Shown here: positions 1 to 15,088 of the stretch, piece after piece
How the letters are laid out: each line of letters starts with the position of its first letter
How positions within the stretch are numbered: position 1 is the first letter of the stretch
Notes under the pieces: generated by a model
Database searches by the model: none
The model's input: only the letters and a program-made list of their open reading frames with translations
Told to the model about the DNA's origin: nothing
Translations under genes and position numbers: made by a program
NCBI RefSeq assembly: GCF_037176765.1
Contig: NC_090034.1
Coordinates: 97,239,500 to 97,303,499, forward strand
Direction: 5' to 3'
Length of the DNA: 64,000 bases
Source: Anolis sagrei
Lineage: Eukaryota > Chordata > Lepidosauria > Squamata > Anolidae

Positions 1-4464
<4,464 letters not shown>

Positions 4465-4699
4465 GGCCTTCCATGGCCCTCGATCCATGCAATGCTTATT
4501 ACCCCTTCTCTTCTAGTTCAAGCATGTAAAATGTGCTTTTTGTTGTATGAGTGTTTTTTCATGTTCTGCTCTGTGAGGTAAGTGCAGAGGTGTGTGAAAA
4601 AGAGAGAGAATGAAAAGCTCTGTGGAAGAAGGGCAGAGAGATGTGTGCCTGGGTTTGTGTGCACTGTTCGAAAGTGGCAGCCGGTTCTCTGTCGAAAGC

Positions 4700-4733
4700 A
4701 TTGCACCCAGGGTCTGACGGCCAGACATTGCAC
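4700..4733 (+). promoter_or_regulatory. U1A polyadenylation-inhibition element (PIE) in SNRPA 3' UTR
   Basis: Two exact ATTGCAC heptamers (4700-4706 and 4727-4733) lie about 20 bases upstream of the AATAAA. In mammals, two U1A molecules bind two such boxes in their own pre-mRNA and block poly(A) polymerase, giving negative feedback. The number of boxes, their spacing and their place before the poly(A) signal all fit that element. Autoregulation in this species is inferred from conservation. Confidence 0.88.
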
Positions 4734-4753
4734 CTGGAGCTTTTCTGTTTTGG

Positions 4754-4759
4754 AATAAA
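4754..4759 (+). terminator. SNRPA poly(A) signal
   Basis: Canonical AATAAA 290 bases after the SNRPA stop codon, followed by T/GT-rich sequence (TGTTTATTTTCTC..TTGTCTTATTG) suited to a downstream element. Cleavage is expected near 4775. Confidence 0.85.
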
Positions 4760-4926
4760 AACATGTTTATTTTCTCTCTTTGTCTTATTGTCTTATGTGT
4801 CTTATTACTTGAATCGAGAGGAGAAAGCTGGTTTGTATGCCCATCGGCCTAGCAAGGGAGCCATTTTGGATTTCCCTGGCTCATTCATTGAGGCCAGACT
4901 TAGGCCTTCATGACCTAAAAGAAGAG

Positions 4927-5132
4927 AACCAGCATGGCATAGTGGTTTGAGCATCAGGCAATGACTTTAGAGACCAGAGTTTGACTCCCTGCTCAAATTA
5001 TGGTAATTTTGGGCAAGTCATGCTCTCTCAGCTTCATAGAAAGGCAATGGAAATTATTTTCCAAACTAATCTGGCCAAGAAAATCTTGCATAAATCGGTT
5101 GTCATAAATCAGAAAATACTTTAAAGGTGTCT
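4927..5132 (+). mobile_element. tRNA-derived SINE, old
   Basis: Box A-like GGCATAGTGGTTTGAGC and box B-like GAGTTTGACTCC are followed by a MIR-like body (GGGCAAGTCATGCTCTCTCA..GGCAATGG). This is SINE structure, not a tRNA gene: no acceptor stem closes around it. Confidence 0.65.
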
Positions 5133-5136
5133 AATA

Positions 5137-5640
5137 AAAATAATAATCTTTATTTATACCCCACCACTATCTCCCCAAAGGGGACTCAGGGCAGCTTACA
5201 TGAGGCCAAGCCCAACAGTACATTACAACAAGATAAAACCAAAACAACAAAACAAACATCACAAATAAATAAAAACATAATACAATAATGCAATGCAAAA
5301 TCAATCGCAAAGGGCAAACCACATGTGTGAGATAAAATGATAAGAACTCAGGATGAGATAGAGATGAAAAAGAAATATTTGTATGGGAGAAACTCAATAA
5401 TAATCATAATAAACTTTATTTATACCCCACCACCATGTCCCCAATGGGGACTCGGAGCAGCTTACATGAGGCCAAGCCCAAACAACAATTACAATAAAGA
5501 AAAACCAAAAAAGGCGAACAATAACAACATAATTACATAAAACATGTGGATACATAACAATTAAAGAAAAACACAATAAGCACAATAACAATGGGTGGGT
5601 TACATGTAATGATTAAAAGACGAGCTAATTAAAACAATTA
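5137..5640 (-). mobile_element. two L2-type LINE 3' tails, antisense
   Basis: Two adjacent pieces (about 5137-5320 and 5396-5640) each begin with TTTATTTATACCCCACCAC and continue GGGACTC..GGCAGCTTACATGAGG. This is the reverse complement of the L2-type tail that also appears at 46.4 and 63.6 kb. Both are strongly 5'-truncated and carry no coding part. Confidence 0.75.
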
Positions 5641-5865
5641 AAAACTCGGGCGAGATAAAAGAGAAACATTTGTGGAGGAGGACTCATTTATAGACTTACA
5701 CAAGTAGATAATAATTTTGTTGAGTGGCTCAAGATAAAGAGTATAACATAGTTAAAATACATTCAATAAAATGCCATTGCTTGTTGCTCGCTTTTGGTCA
5801 AAAGATATTTAGCCACCTGCGCTCCTATTTTTATCACTTATACTAATTTATGCAATGCTTTTGAT

Positions 5866-6393
5866 ACAAAATAAAACCCCGCCTTTATCCCAAAGGGGAC
5901 TTGAGCCAGCTTACAATTAGAATTCCAATAACATTAATATTAGATTAAATTAAATTAAAATGCATTAATTTTATTATTACATTTATCATTTTACTCTATT
6001 ATTACATTTATTATTTTACTCTATTATTATTACATTTATTATTTTACTCTTTTTATAATTACATTCCCACTATTTACTTATTATTATTCTTATTATTATT
6101 ACATTTATTGTTTTACTCTTATTATTGGAAGGATATGTAAGCACATTTATATTGAAGGTTAGAATAATGGTTTAATCAGAATTTTATGTAAATATTCAAA
6201 AACATTTAACCTACTGATGCCTCAATTAATGTAATTTTATTGGCATCTATTTTTATTTTTGAAATTTATCAGTAGCTGCTGCATTTCCCACCCTCGGCTT
6301 ATACTCATGTCAATACATTTTCCCGTTTTTTTGTAAAATTGGATGCCTTGGCTTATATTTGGGTCGGCTTATACTTGAGTATATACGGTAATT
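5866..6393 (-). mobile_element. LINE tail remnant plus AT-rich, probably mariner-like, non-autonomous element
   Basis: 5866-5935 is another worn LINE tail (AACCCCGCCTTTATCCC). Next come repeated ATTATTACATTTATTATTTT units, then CGGCTTATACTCATGTC, and an end reading TTGAGTATATACGGTA. The same end in reverse (TACTGTATATACTC) starts the copy at 62.4 kb, and both copies share the AT-rich middle and the phrase AGAATAATGGTTTAATCA. TA-flanked TACTGTATATACTC ends suggest Tc1/mariner descent; this is inference. Confidence 0.5.
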
Positions 6394-6548
6394 TAATTTA
6401 GGGTTATCTACTCCAACTCCTGCAATATGCAGGGATACACAACTAAAGCATTCCTGAGTGATGACCGCCTGACCTTTGCTTCAAAACCTGGATATTCTGA
6501 AACGGTTGAGAAGTTCTTAATGTTTATGTGGAATTTATTGTAATCTGT

Positions 6549-7324
6549 CAACCTGGGGATCACAACCAGACACAGTGAAGACATCTGCCCTTGCGCTATG
6601 CTACTCTGCTGCTGAGTATGCATTCCCAGTGTGGAACACATCTCACCACATTAAAACAGTGGGTGTGGCTCTTAATGAGACATGCCGCATTATCACGGGG
6701 TGTCTGCGCCCTACACCACTGGAGAAATTACACTGTTTAGCCGATATTGCACCACCTGACGTCCGCCGGGAAGTAGCAGCCAATAGTGAAAGGACCAAGG
6801 CAGTGACATCTCCAGCTCATCCCCTGCCAGCACACCAATGACTTATATCAAGAAATCGTTTTCTAAGATCTACAGAGACACTCGCTGGAACACCTCAGCA
6901 CGCGAGAGTCCAAAAGTGGCAGTCTCAAACCCAGAACCTCAATCAATGGCTGATACCAAATGAGAGACTCCCTCCTGGGTACACAGAAAACTGGGCAACT
7001 TGGAAGGCACTGAATAGACTGCGCTCTGGCACCACGAGATGCAGAGCCAACCTCAAGAAATGGGGCTACAAAGTGGAATCCATGGCATGCGAGTGTGGAG
7101 AAGAGCAAACCACTGACCACCTGCTGCAATGCAACCTGAGCTCTGCCACATGCACAATGGAGGACCTCCTTGTGGCAACACCAGAAGCACTCCAAGAGGC
7201 CAGATACTGGTCAAAGGACATTTAATCAACAACCAAGCTTGCAAACTTTGTGTTTTGTCTGTTTGTTTGTATTGTTAAAAATGTAATACAACTGTCTGGT
7301 TGCTCCTACACGATAAATAAATAA
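6549..7324 (+). mobile_element. LINE-X: 5'-truncated non-LTR retrotransposon with target duplication
   Basis: It encodes the C-terminal part of a LINE protein. One frame at 6575-6841 reads through LCYSAAEYAFPVWNTS and LNETCRIITGCLRPTP; a second shows a CCHC-like tail (CECGEEQTTDHLLQC). It ends GTTGCTCCTACACGATAAATAAAT. ATTGTAATCTGT occurs at 6537-6548 and 7325-7336, a 12-bp target duplication. The clade is not certain (CR1/L2 superclade likely). Antisense copies lie at 19.3 and 48.5 kb. Confidence 0.8.
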
Positions 7325-7336
7325 ATTGTAATCTGT

Positions 7337-8141
7337 GAAAACATTTACCAAACTGAAGCCGCTTACTACAGGTGACATTTTAGTGATCAGAAATGATGGA
7401 GTCAGATGTTTGTAATTCAGTCCTGAACGTAGTCCTGGAGCTGCTATGAGAAATCCTATTATTTGGCTGTGAAATCATAGAAGATGGAATCACATTTGAA
7501 AGTACAGCCAAGCCTTCTTATGTTAAAGGTGGAACCTCACTGGCTGAGAGATTCCCAATAGTGTGAGTGGTCTATGTCTTGGATGCTGGAAACTATGATT
7601 CTTGGCTCCTTTTCAGTCTCTGGTTGCCCGCTTCCTTAACCTACTAAGAAAAAAGAGGACAGAGTCAGTGACACACAAAGATCTTCACTGTGTTGCAAGG
7701 GAAGGTTAATTTCAAGGGCCAGCTTGTTCTCCTGGCTTCCTGTTTAGCCAGGCAAATACCCCAATTTGGAGCTTTCCGCCCCTAATTTATTTTTATGGTA
7801 TTAGAATTCTTGGGTTGCACAAGTTGTGCGGCAGGGAGCAAAATTTGGAAAATATTAAACATGCTGGATCCCCAGATGAGCTATATCCTATTCAGGAAAG
7901 ATGAAAGGAGACAAAATAATTTTAATTCTGCAGGGCAAAATGTCAGAAACATAAAAACATCCTGTGTTTTTGGCACCGGTTTTGCATGCGTGAATTGAGA
8001 ATTTTTGGGAACATTATGGCATCCCACCAGCAGGTATGTCTCAGTGACAAGGGGGCAAAATTGATGATGGCAAGGACCAGAAACACAGCAACTTCTGATT
8101 CAGATGCTGACCATCGAAGTGCTGTATTTTGTTCTGCAAAA
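7337..8141. other. intergenic DNA upstream of MIA
   Basis: No repeat or gene recognised. It should contain the MIA promoter. No clear TATA box or CpG island is seen before the start codon at 8142. Confidence 0.4.
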
Positions 8142-10818
8142 ATGAGGGGCTCGGTGTGGTGTCCTTTCTCAGTAGGGCTGCTGCTTTGCAGTTTTTGGGG
8201 TCCTGTGTGGAGTGGACGACAAATGGACAAACTGGCAGAGAAGAAGCTGTGCGCGGATACTGAGTGTGACCGTGAGTGTGTCTGCTCGCTTTCCCCTTCA
8301 TTTATTGTGCCAAAGCCACACCAAAAGGGAGAAAGAAAGCAAAGGGAAATGAATAAGTCAACTACAAATAGCCTTTCTCCATGGGGATGCTTTTTATTTC
8401 ATTTCACAGGTTGTTGTGGCTAAAAGATGACAACAACCTTGGAAAGGATTTGGGGATTAATTGTGTTGTTTATTGTATTGTCAAAGGCTTTCATGGCTGG
8501 AATCACTAGGTTCTTGTGGGTTTTTTCGGGCTATAGAGCCATGTTCTAGAGGCATTTCTCCTGACGTTTCGCCTGCATCTATGGCAAGCATCCTCAGAGG
8601 TAGTGAGGTCTGTTGGAATTAGGACAATGGGTTTATATATCTGTGGAATGGCCGGGGTGGGGCAAAGAGCTCTTCCCTGCTGCAGTTAGGTGTGAATGTT
8701 TCAACTGATCACCTTCATTAGCATTTGAAGGCCTGCCTGAGCCTGGGAAAATATCTTGCTGGGAGGTGTTAAGATGCGCCTGGTTGTTTCCTCTCTGTGT
8801 TTTGCTGTTGTAATTTTAGAGTTTTTTAATACTGGTAGCCAGATTTTGTTCATTTTCATGGTCTCTTCCTTTCTGTTGAAATTGTCCACATGCTTGTGGA
8901 TTTCAATGGCTTCTCTGTGTAGTCTGACATGGTGGTTATTGGTGTGGTCCAGCATTTCTGTGTTCTCAGATAATATGCTGTGTCCAGGCTGGTTCATCAG
9001 GTGCTCTGCTATGGCTGACTTCTCTGGTTGAAGTAGTCTGCAGTGCCTTTCATGTTCCTTGATTCGTGCCTGGGCAATGCTGCGTTTGGTGGTTCCTATG
9101 TAGACTTGTCCACAGCTGCATGGTACACGGTAGACTCCTGCAGAGGTGAGAGGATCCCTCTTGTCCTTTGCTGAATGTAACATTTGTTGGATTTTCTTGG
9201 TGGGTTTGTAGATTGTATGTTGTGTTTCCTCATCAGCTTCCCTATGCGGTCAGTGGTTCCCTTGATGTATGGCAGGAACACTTTTCCTCAGGAGTCTACG
9301 GTATACCATGCAGCTGTGGACAAGTCTACATAGGAACCACCAAACCATCCATCCTTTCATCCATCCAATGCCCTGTCTTTCTTCCAGCACAGAATTCAAG
9401 GCAACCCACCACTAATCAAAAGAAAACACAACTACAATCCCATTATTTTTTTTAAAAAGACAATCAAACCACAAGCAATACATTCTGTGATATTCCATTC
9501 TGGCCCCGGTGTCCTTTCTCAATCCTCTTCCCTTTCCCCAATCCTAGATCCCATTTCCATCGCAGTGGCCCTCCAGGATTACATTGCTCCTGACTGTCGC
9601 TTCATCAACATCCAGAGGGGCCAAGTGGTCTACGTCTTCTCCAAGCTGAAGGGCCGTGGGCGACTTTTTTGGGGAGGCAGCGTAAGTAACTGTGGATTTG
9701 TGCCCTGGTTGCAGGTTGGTCTGGATGACTTGACCTCCCTACCAACACTACAGTTCTGGGACTGACTTTCTTTTGCGGTAGGGTGGCATAAGGTTGAAGT
9801 GTGTCCAAAGTCATGGGAAACAGAGACAGGTCCCTGACCAAGAAGAACTGAAGTGAAACATGACCACTAATGATACCACCTCAGTTTTCCAAATCTTGCA
9901 CTTTGTGGTCTTGGAGGAAGATGTCGTAATTGATATTTTCTCAACATGGCCAGCAGAAGGCACTCCTGCAACAGGGAAGCAAATTGAGAGACCTCACATA
10001 TATGTGTATGTGTTGTCAAGCTGTCTCTTGACTTATGTTGACCAAGGAATTTCCTAGGGTTTTCTTTGGAAAGGACTCCTCAGAGATGGTTTTACAAGTT
10101 CCTTCCTCTGAAATAGAGCTTACAGTACCTGGTATTTACTGGCAGTCACCCATCCAAGTATTAGCCATAGCTGACCCTGCTTAGTTTTCAATATCAAATG
10201 GAATCTGGTGTCTTTAGGTATTGTGCTGCTAGAAGGACTTCATACTATGGTCTTTTCCCTTCCTGCACAGGTGCAAGGTGACTATTATGGGGAGCAGCCG
10301 GCCCGTCTGGGTTATTTTCCCAGTGCCGTGGTCCAGGAAAACCAGTACCTGAAGCCAGGCAAGATTGAAGTGAAAACCAGTGTAAGGGCACTTTTATATT
10401 TTCTTGATATGGCAGGACAGCTATGGTAAACAGATCCTGAATCTCAACTGGTGTATGCATGTATATGTGCCTTCAAGTCGCTAAGTGGCTGTTGCTTTAG
10501 AGCCCTAAACACCTTTTCACCACAAACCACACTCTGTTCAGGCAATCCAGTAAGCAAAAGTGAACAGGGGCACAGACAGCAACAACAAAAACAAAACACC
10601 ACAGGAGTGATGACCCTTCCCTATGCTATCCAAAACCAAAACCACAACAACATCTGTTATAGAAATCCAATATGCTGATGATAATGTAATCTGTGCACAT
10701 TCCGAAGATGACCTACAAGCCACTGTAAACACCTCTGCAAAAGCATGGAGTAAGTAAATAAATCAGTAAGATGTCCTATTCTTTTCTCTTTCAGAGGTGG
10801 GATTTCTACTGCCAGTAA
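8142..10818 (+). CDS. MIA: melanoma inhibitory activity protein (secreted SH3-like domain), four exons, complete
   Basis: MIA is a small secreted protein made by cartilage and melanoma cells. It binds fibronectin and integrins through an SH3-like fold. Exons: 8142-8271, 9548-9681, 10271-10381 and 10795-10818 (TAA). Splice phases join cleanly into 132 aa (human 131). Residues 1-24 form a signal peptide (hydrophobic VGLLLCSFW core). The mature part starts near KLAEKKLCADTEC. The SH3-like body has ISIAVALQDYIAPDCRF, QVVYVFSKLKGRGRLFWGG and ARLGYFPSAVV, and the end is RWDFYCQ. The four conserved cysteines are C37, C42, C60 and C131, as in MIA. The start MRGSVW was chosen because it gives a signal peptide and a human-like length; an in-frame upstream ATG would add a non-hydrophobic stretch. 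The SNRPA neighbour matches human 19q13. Introns hold a PLE, a 5S SINE and a LINE scrap. Confidence 0.96.
8475..9345 (-). mobile_element. Penelope-like element, 3' part with GIY-YIG endonuclease, inverted tip
   Basis: Antisense in MIA intron 1. The minus-strand frame 8701-9183 reads GVYRVPCSCGQVYIGTTKRS, then [22 protein letters not shown]. This is the GIY-YIG endonuclease domain that follows the RT in Penelope-like elements. A piece just upstream shows LPYIKGTTDRIGKLMRKHN. At about 9290-9340 the same GVY..CSCGQVYIGTTK block appears on the + strand, so the copy ends in an inverted repeat. It is decayed and lacks the RT. Confidence 0.88.
10001..10230 (-). mobile_element. 5S rRNA-derived SINE, antisense
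   Basis: The reverse complement of 10120-10228 follows vertebrate 5S rRNA: the + strand reads CACCCATCCAAGTATTAGCC and then GACCCTGCTTAG, matching the internal-promoter part of 5S. The 3' body (10001-10120) carries the tail phrase GTTGTCAAGCTGTC. It is a SINE3/5S-Sauria-type element in MIA intron 2, too diverged to be a 5S gene. Confidence 0.8.
10553..10746 (+). mobile_element. LINE-V fragment (RT motif region)
   Basis: It encodes a worn YADDNVICAHSEDDLQA, the RT catalytic YADD block also read on the minus strand at 38.9-39.1 kb. It lies in MIA intron 3, just before the last exon. Confidence 0.75.
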
Positions 10819-10942
10819 TGTGAGCTGCTTGGATCAGAAAAATCCCTTGGATTGACCATGCCAGCCTTGGAGGGTGGGTTAATCTCCCACCACCCTTATT
10901 TTGACGAAGGCAAACTCACCTTTCTAAATGCTTGTTTATTGA

Positions 10943-11225
10943 CTATGAAGGAGAGACCACCAAATCACCCTTTTAAACCCACTTAAAAAGGCCACAACCC
11001 TTCCCATGACATCCTTTCACACACCTGCTTTTCCTCTCCTTCAGGTTGACTTTGATTTATGGCAATCCTATGAAGGAGAGACCACCAAATCACCCTTTTA
11101 AACCCACTTAAAAGGCCTCAATCCCTCCTGTGACATCCTTTCGCACACACCTGCTTTTCCTCTCCTTCAAGTTGACTTCGATTTCTTGCAACCCTATGAA
11201 GGAGAGACCACCAAATTACCCTTTT
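10943..11225 (+). repeat. tandem repeat of about 125 bp, 2.2 copies
   Basis: TATGAAGGAGAGACCACCAA recurs near 10947, 11068 and 11195, with the block TGACATCCTTTC..CACACCTGCTTTTCC between. It begins about 125 bases after the MIA stop and may lie in the MIA 3' UTR. No close AATAAA was found for MIA; the nearest seen is 11919-11924. Confidence 0.85.
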
Positions 11226-11423
11226 CTCAAGGATTGAAGATTCAAGGCTGCCATGGCTTTTCCAAATGAGTCCATCCATCTGGAATGCCATCTTCCTCTT
11301 TTCTTAACACCTTCCATCTTTCCAATAATTATTGCTTTTTCTCATATTTTCTCATGATATGACCAAAGTATAACAGCCTCAAATTAGTCAGCCTTGATTT
11401 ACTCTTGGACAAATGGTCTAGAT

Positions 11424-11604
11424 CAGGCACGGGCAAACTTTTGCTCTCCAGGTGTTTTGGACTCCAACTCCCACAATTCCTAACAGCCTCGGGCCCTTTC
11501 TTTTCTTAAGCGGCTGAGGGGGGAAAGGAAAGGGTCCGAGGCTGTTAGGAATTGTGGGAGTTGGAGTCCAAAACATCCAGAGGGCTGAAGTTTGTTCATG
11601 CCTG
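11424..11604. mobile_element. foldback hAT MITE with perfect 8-bp target duplication
   Basis: Two long inverted arms (CAGGCACGGGCAAACTT.. and ..TTTGTTCATGCCTG) share the core ACTCCCACAATTCCTAACAG. The flanks are GTCTAGAT on both sides (11416-11423 and 11605-11612), so it is a hAT-type insertion. Related copies lie at 42.3, 43.4, 47.3, 50.6 and 52.8 kb. Confidence 0.9.
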
Positions 11605-11612
11605 GTCTAGAT

Positions 11613-12284
11613 GCTCTTACTATTAGTTTGTGTATATGAGAGGAATTAATAGTTGATTGTGGTCTCCGCCCCATGCCAAATGCAAAGACAAACTAATCTC
11701 AAAGTATTTGAAACATCCAATTGAGGCCAATACATTTTTAAATACAGAATGAGACATTTTACAATAAAACAAGTCAAGGGAATATTGCAAAAATATATAC
11801 CAGCAAAGCTGCTTAGCCTATTTACTAGTTTCATTCTATAGTTACCAATAGCTCCAATGGTAAGCTGTACTTTGGGAGGAATGGAGACCAATGGATCCAT
11901 ATCTCAAACTAATCAGCCAATAAAGCTTCATCAAAGGAAAACGCGTTGTTATTTATGACACCCTGACTGTTATAAAGCGAGAATAGATGCGAAGAACAGG
12001 GCAGACATTGCAGCTCTTTTTTTCCAAATGGCATGGCAAAGAAAATCCAAGCCATTCCCAAGTTACAAACATCTGACCTACAAACTACCCATAGTTAAGA
12101 ACGGGGCTGAGACCACAGGAAGTGAGAGAAATCTACACCTCAGAAGGGAAATCCACTTCTGAAAGAGTGATCGCAGGGAAAAGGGATCTCCACTGAAACG
12201 TTTTCACCAATCCTTGTTTCCACAACAAGCCATATTATTCAAAATCTAATTCTCACAGGGACAGAAAGGAAGGTGAGCAATTCC
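11613..12284. other. intergenic, no feature recognised
   Basis: No gene or clear repeat. AATAAA at 11919-11924 is the first one seen after MIA but is 1.1 kb from the stop codon, so its use is doubtful. Confidence 0.35.
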
Positions 12285-12745
12285 GAACAGGGCACAGATA
12301 GCAAACAAACACCACAGGGGTGATAACACTTCCCTATGCTATCCAAAACCAAAACCACAACAACATGTTACAGAACTCCAATATGCTGATGATAATGCAA
12401 TCTGTGCGCATTCAGAAGATGACCCATAAGCCACCTTTGCAGAAGCATACAAGAAGCTTGGCTTCTCACTGAACATTGAGAAAACCAAAGTGCTCTTCCA
12501 GCATCACCAGCCAGTCCTTCTGCAATGCCAGAAATACAGCTTAATGGTATAACATTGGAAAATGTTGACAATTTCTGCTACTTTGGCAGCCACCTCTCCA
12601 CAAAAATCAACATTGACACTGAAATACAACACTCCTTGAGCTCTGCAAGTGCAGCATTTTTCCGAATGAAGCCGAGAGTGTTCGAGGATCGGGACATCTG
12701 TAGGGATACTAAGGTGCTTGTTTATAAAGCTATTGTCCTCTGGAC
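12285..12745 (+). mobile_element. LINE-V fragment
   Basis: It encodes the RT C-terminal side: 12525-12730 reads MPEIQLNGITLENVDNFCYF, then SHLSTKINIDTEI and FFRMKPRVFEDRD. The YADD region (12385-12420) is in a different frame. It is joined to a PLE tip at 12746. Confidence 0.8.
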
Positions 12746-12807
12746 AATACAGCCCAGAAAACTCACAGCAACCCAGTGATTCTGGCCATGAAAGCCTTCC
12801 ACAACAC
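12746..12807 (+). mobile_element. Penelope-like element 3' tip
   Basis: It carries the recurring PLE end: ACAGCCCAGAAAACTCACAG, then GATTCTGGCCATGAAAGCCT and TTCCACAACACA. Downstream to 13038 the only structure seen is a small inverted repeat (CTTTCAAAATTTCATTA at 12949 against its complement at 13021). Confidence 0.75.
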
Positions 12808-13038
12808 ATAGCAAATAGGCATATGCAATCCATGGTTCTAAAGTACTTACAAAACTAAAGTTCTGGTGGTGAAAACTAGGAGGTGCTGGTGCTTTGCTTC
12901 TACAGTGTTGCTAAAGTTCTGGTAGAGAAAATTTCAGAACTCTAACAAAACTTTCAAAATTTCATTATAAATGGCAGTTCCTAATTGGTTCTGTCATAAA
13001 AATCATCAATAATGAAATAATAATGAAATTTTGAAAGG

Positions 13039-14283
13039 TTGGTTCTTCAGATGCTCTGCTATGACTGATTTCTCTGATTGAAGTAGTCTGTAGTACCTTT
13101 CATGTTACTTGATTTGTGTTTGGCATTTATTTGAAAACACAGAAATGCTGGACCACTCTCACAACCACCATGTCAGACTACACAGAGAAGCCATTGAAAT
13201 CCACAAGCATGTGGACAATTTCAACAGAAAGGAGGAAACCATGAAAATGAACAAAATCTGGCTACCAGTATTAAAAAACTCAAAAATTACAACAGGAAAC
13301 AAACAAGGACATCTAATCACCTCTCAACAAAAGTTTGCTCCAGGCACTGTCAGGCCATTATATGCTAATCAAGGTGGTCAGTTGAAACATTCACACCTAG
13401 CTCCAGCAGACAAGAGTTCTTTGTCCCACCCTGGTCATTCCACAGATATATAAACCCTTTTTCCTAGTTCCAACAGACCTCACTACTTCTGAGGATGCTT
13501 GCCATAGATGCAGGCAAGACGTCAGGAGAGAATGCCTCTAGATCAGTGGTTCTCAACCTTCCTAATGCCGCGACCCCTTAATACAGTTCCTCATGTTGTG
13601 GTGACCCCCAACCATAATCCTAAAATTATGAATCGCCATGTAAATAATGATCTGCAGGATATATTTTCATTCACTGGAGCAAATTTGGCACAAATACCCA
13701 GTATGCCCAAATTTGAATACTGGTGGGGTTGGCGGGGAAATTGATTCTGTCATTTGGGAGTTGTAGTTGGTGGGATTTATAGTTAACATGTAAACAAAGA
13801 GCATTCTGAACCCCACCAACAATGGAATTGAACCAAAGTTGGTACAGAGAACTCCCATGATCAACAGAAAATACTGGTAGGGTTTGGTGGGCATTGACCT
13901 TGAGTTTGGGAGTTGTAGTTCGCCTACATCCAGAGAGCACTTTGGTTTCAAACAATGATATATCTGGACCACGGATACTCAATATGCCCAAATGTGAACA
14001 CTGATGGGGTTTGGGGAAAATAGACTTTGACATTTGGGAGTTGTAGATACTGGGATTTATAGTTCACCTACAATCAAGGAGCGTTCTGAACCCCACTAAT
14101 GATAGAATTGGGCCAAACTTCCCACACAGAACCCCATGACCAACAGAAAATACTATGTTTTCTTATGGTCTTTGGCGACCCCTCTGACACCCCTTCGCGA
14201 CCCCCTCAGGGGTCCCGACCCCCAGGTTGAGAAACACTGCTCTAGACCATGGCCATATAGCCCGAAAAAACCTACAACAACCC
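13039..14283. mobile_element. Penelope-like element, head-to-head, split by a hAT
   Basis: 13039-13110 is antisense (TTCAGATGCTCTGCTATGAC). 13126-13543 is sense and codes for [20 protein letters not shown] and [12 protein letters not shown]. The PLE resumes after the inserted hAT at 14248-14283 with CATGGCCATATAGCCCGAAA. It is a decayed copy of the same family as at 8.5 kb. Confidence 0.8.
13544..14239 (+). mobile_element. SPIN-like hAT, complete ends, inside a PLE
   Basis: It runs from CAGTGGTTCTCAACCTTCC to GGTTGAGAAACACTG. The target duplication is CTCTAGAT (13536-13543) and CTCTAGAC (14240-14247). Non-coding, 696 bp. Being nested, it is younger than the Penelope copy around it. Confidence 0.9.
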
Positions 14284-15080
14284 TGTTTTTGATCTATTCC
14301 CCCATTCTGCTTTATATCAAGACTCTAGTAACTGAAGAGGAGTGAATTCTGCAAGTGTTCAGTGACATTTGTCTAGTTTTGGGGGCATTTTACACTCCCG
14401 AGTCTAAAAGCGTTACAGAAAACAGTCCTTAACTGAGCTCAGAGAAATGGGGATTGTAGAACAATTGCTGTGTGACAGTGATGGTGTTAGTAGTCGCAGT
14501 TTTGCCTCCGAAGCCTTGAGAAATGTAGGTCACCCTTCCTCTCCCTCCTTGGCACCCCTCGGGCAGCGGTTAAGCAATGCCGGATTTGTGCCCGGTCCTG
14601 CCGCCTGGCAGAAGTCCCGCTTTCTTAATCTGCTGCTATGACCCAGTTCCCAGACTTGGCAAAAGGCCTGGATGGCACCTCTTCCAGGCTATTACCAGGT
14701 GGAGGCAGGCAGGTTTGAGTCAGGGGCTTTATCCAGCTTGGCACAATGGTTTGGGGTCTTTATTTTGCCCTGCTGCCCACAAAAGTGTTGTTCCCTGCTT
14801 CTAGGGAGAGGGGTGTTACTCTTGGTGTGGGGATTGAGAAGCTGTCTTCTCCCCTTGGCTTTCTCCCTCTACTTTGGCCCCTGCCTTTGCCCTGCTTCCC
14901 AGGAGTTGGTATCTGCTTCCAAAGCTGACTCACGTGAGCAAAGGCCACGGGGCTATAAGCTGCATCGGAGCACAGAACTGCTATTCAGCCTTTGAACCTG
15001 AATGTTTCCTGGGATAAAGGGCACTCACTCCTTAGGCTGTTGCCCTGGCAAAGCTGGGGACAAAGACACACCACATAACC
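14284..15080. other. unique-looking intergenic DNA with a promoter-like patch
   Basis: No repeat recognised. Around 14930-14965 an E-box CACGTG is followed by GGGGCTATAAGCTGC, a TATA-like element, but no coding exon follows. The stretch may be a regulatory region; the evidence is weak. Confidence 0.3.
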
Positions 15081-15088
15081 CTCTAACG

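Noticed and set aside
10120-10228. 5S rRNA gene on the minus strand
   Set aside because: Many changes across the 5S part, and it is joined to a SINE body; a SINE head, not a gene.
14930-14965. E-box plus TATA-like element as a promoter of an extra gene
   Set aside because: No coding exon or transcript-like structure follows before the next hAT; kept only as a weak note.
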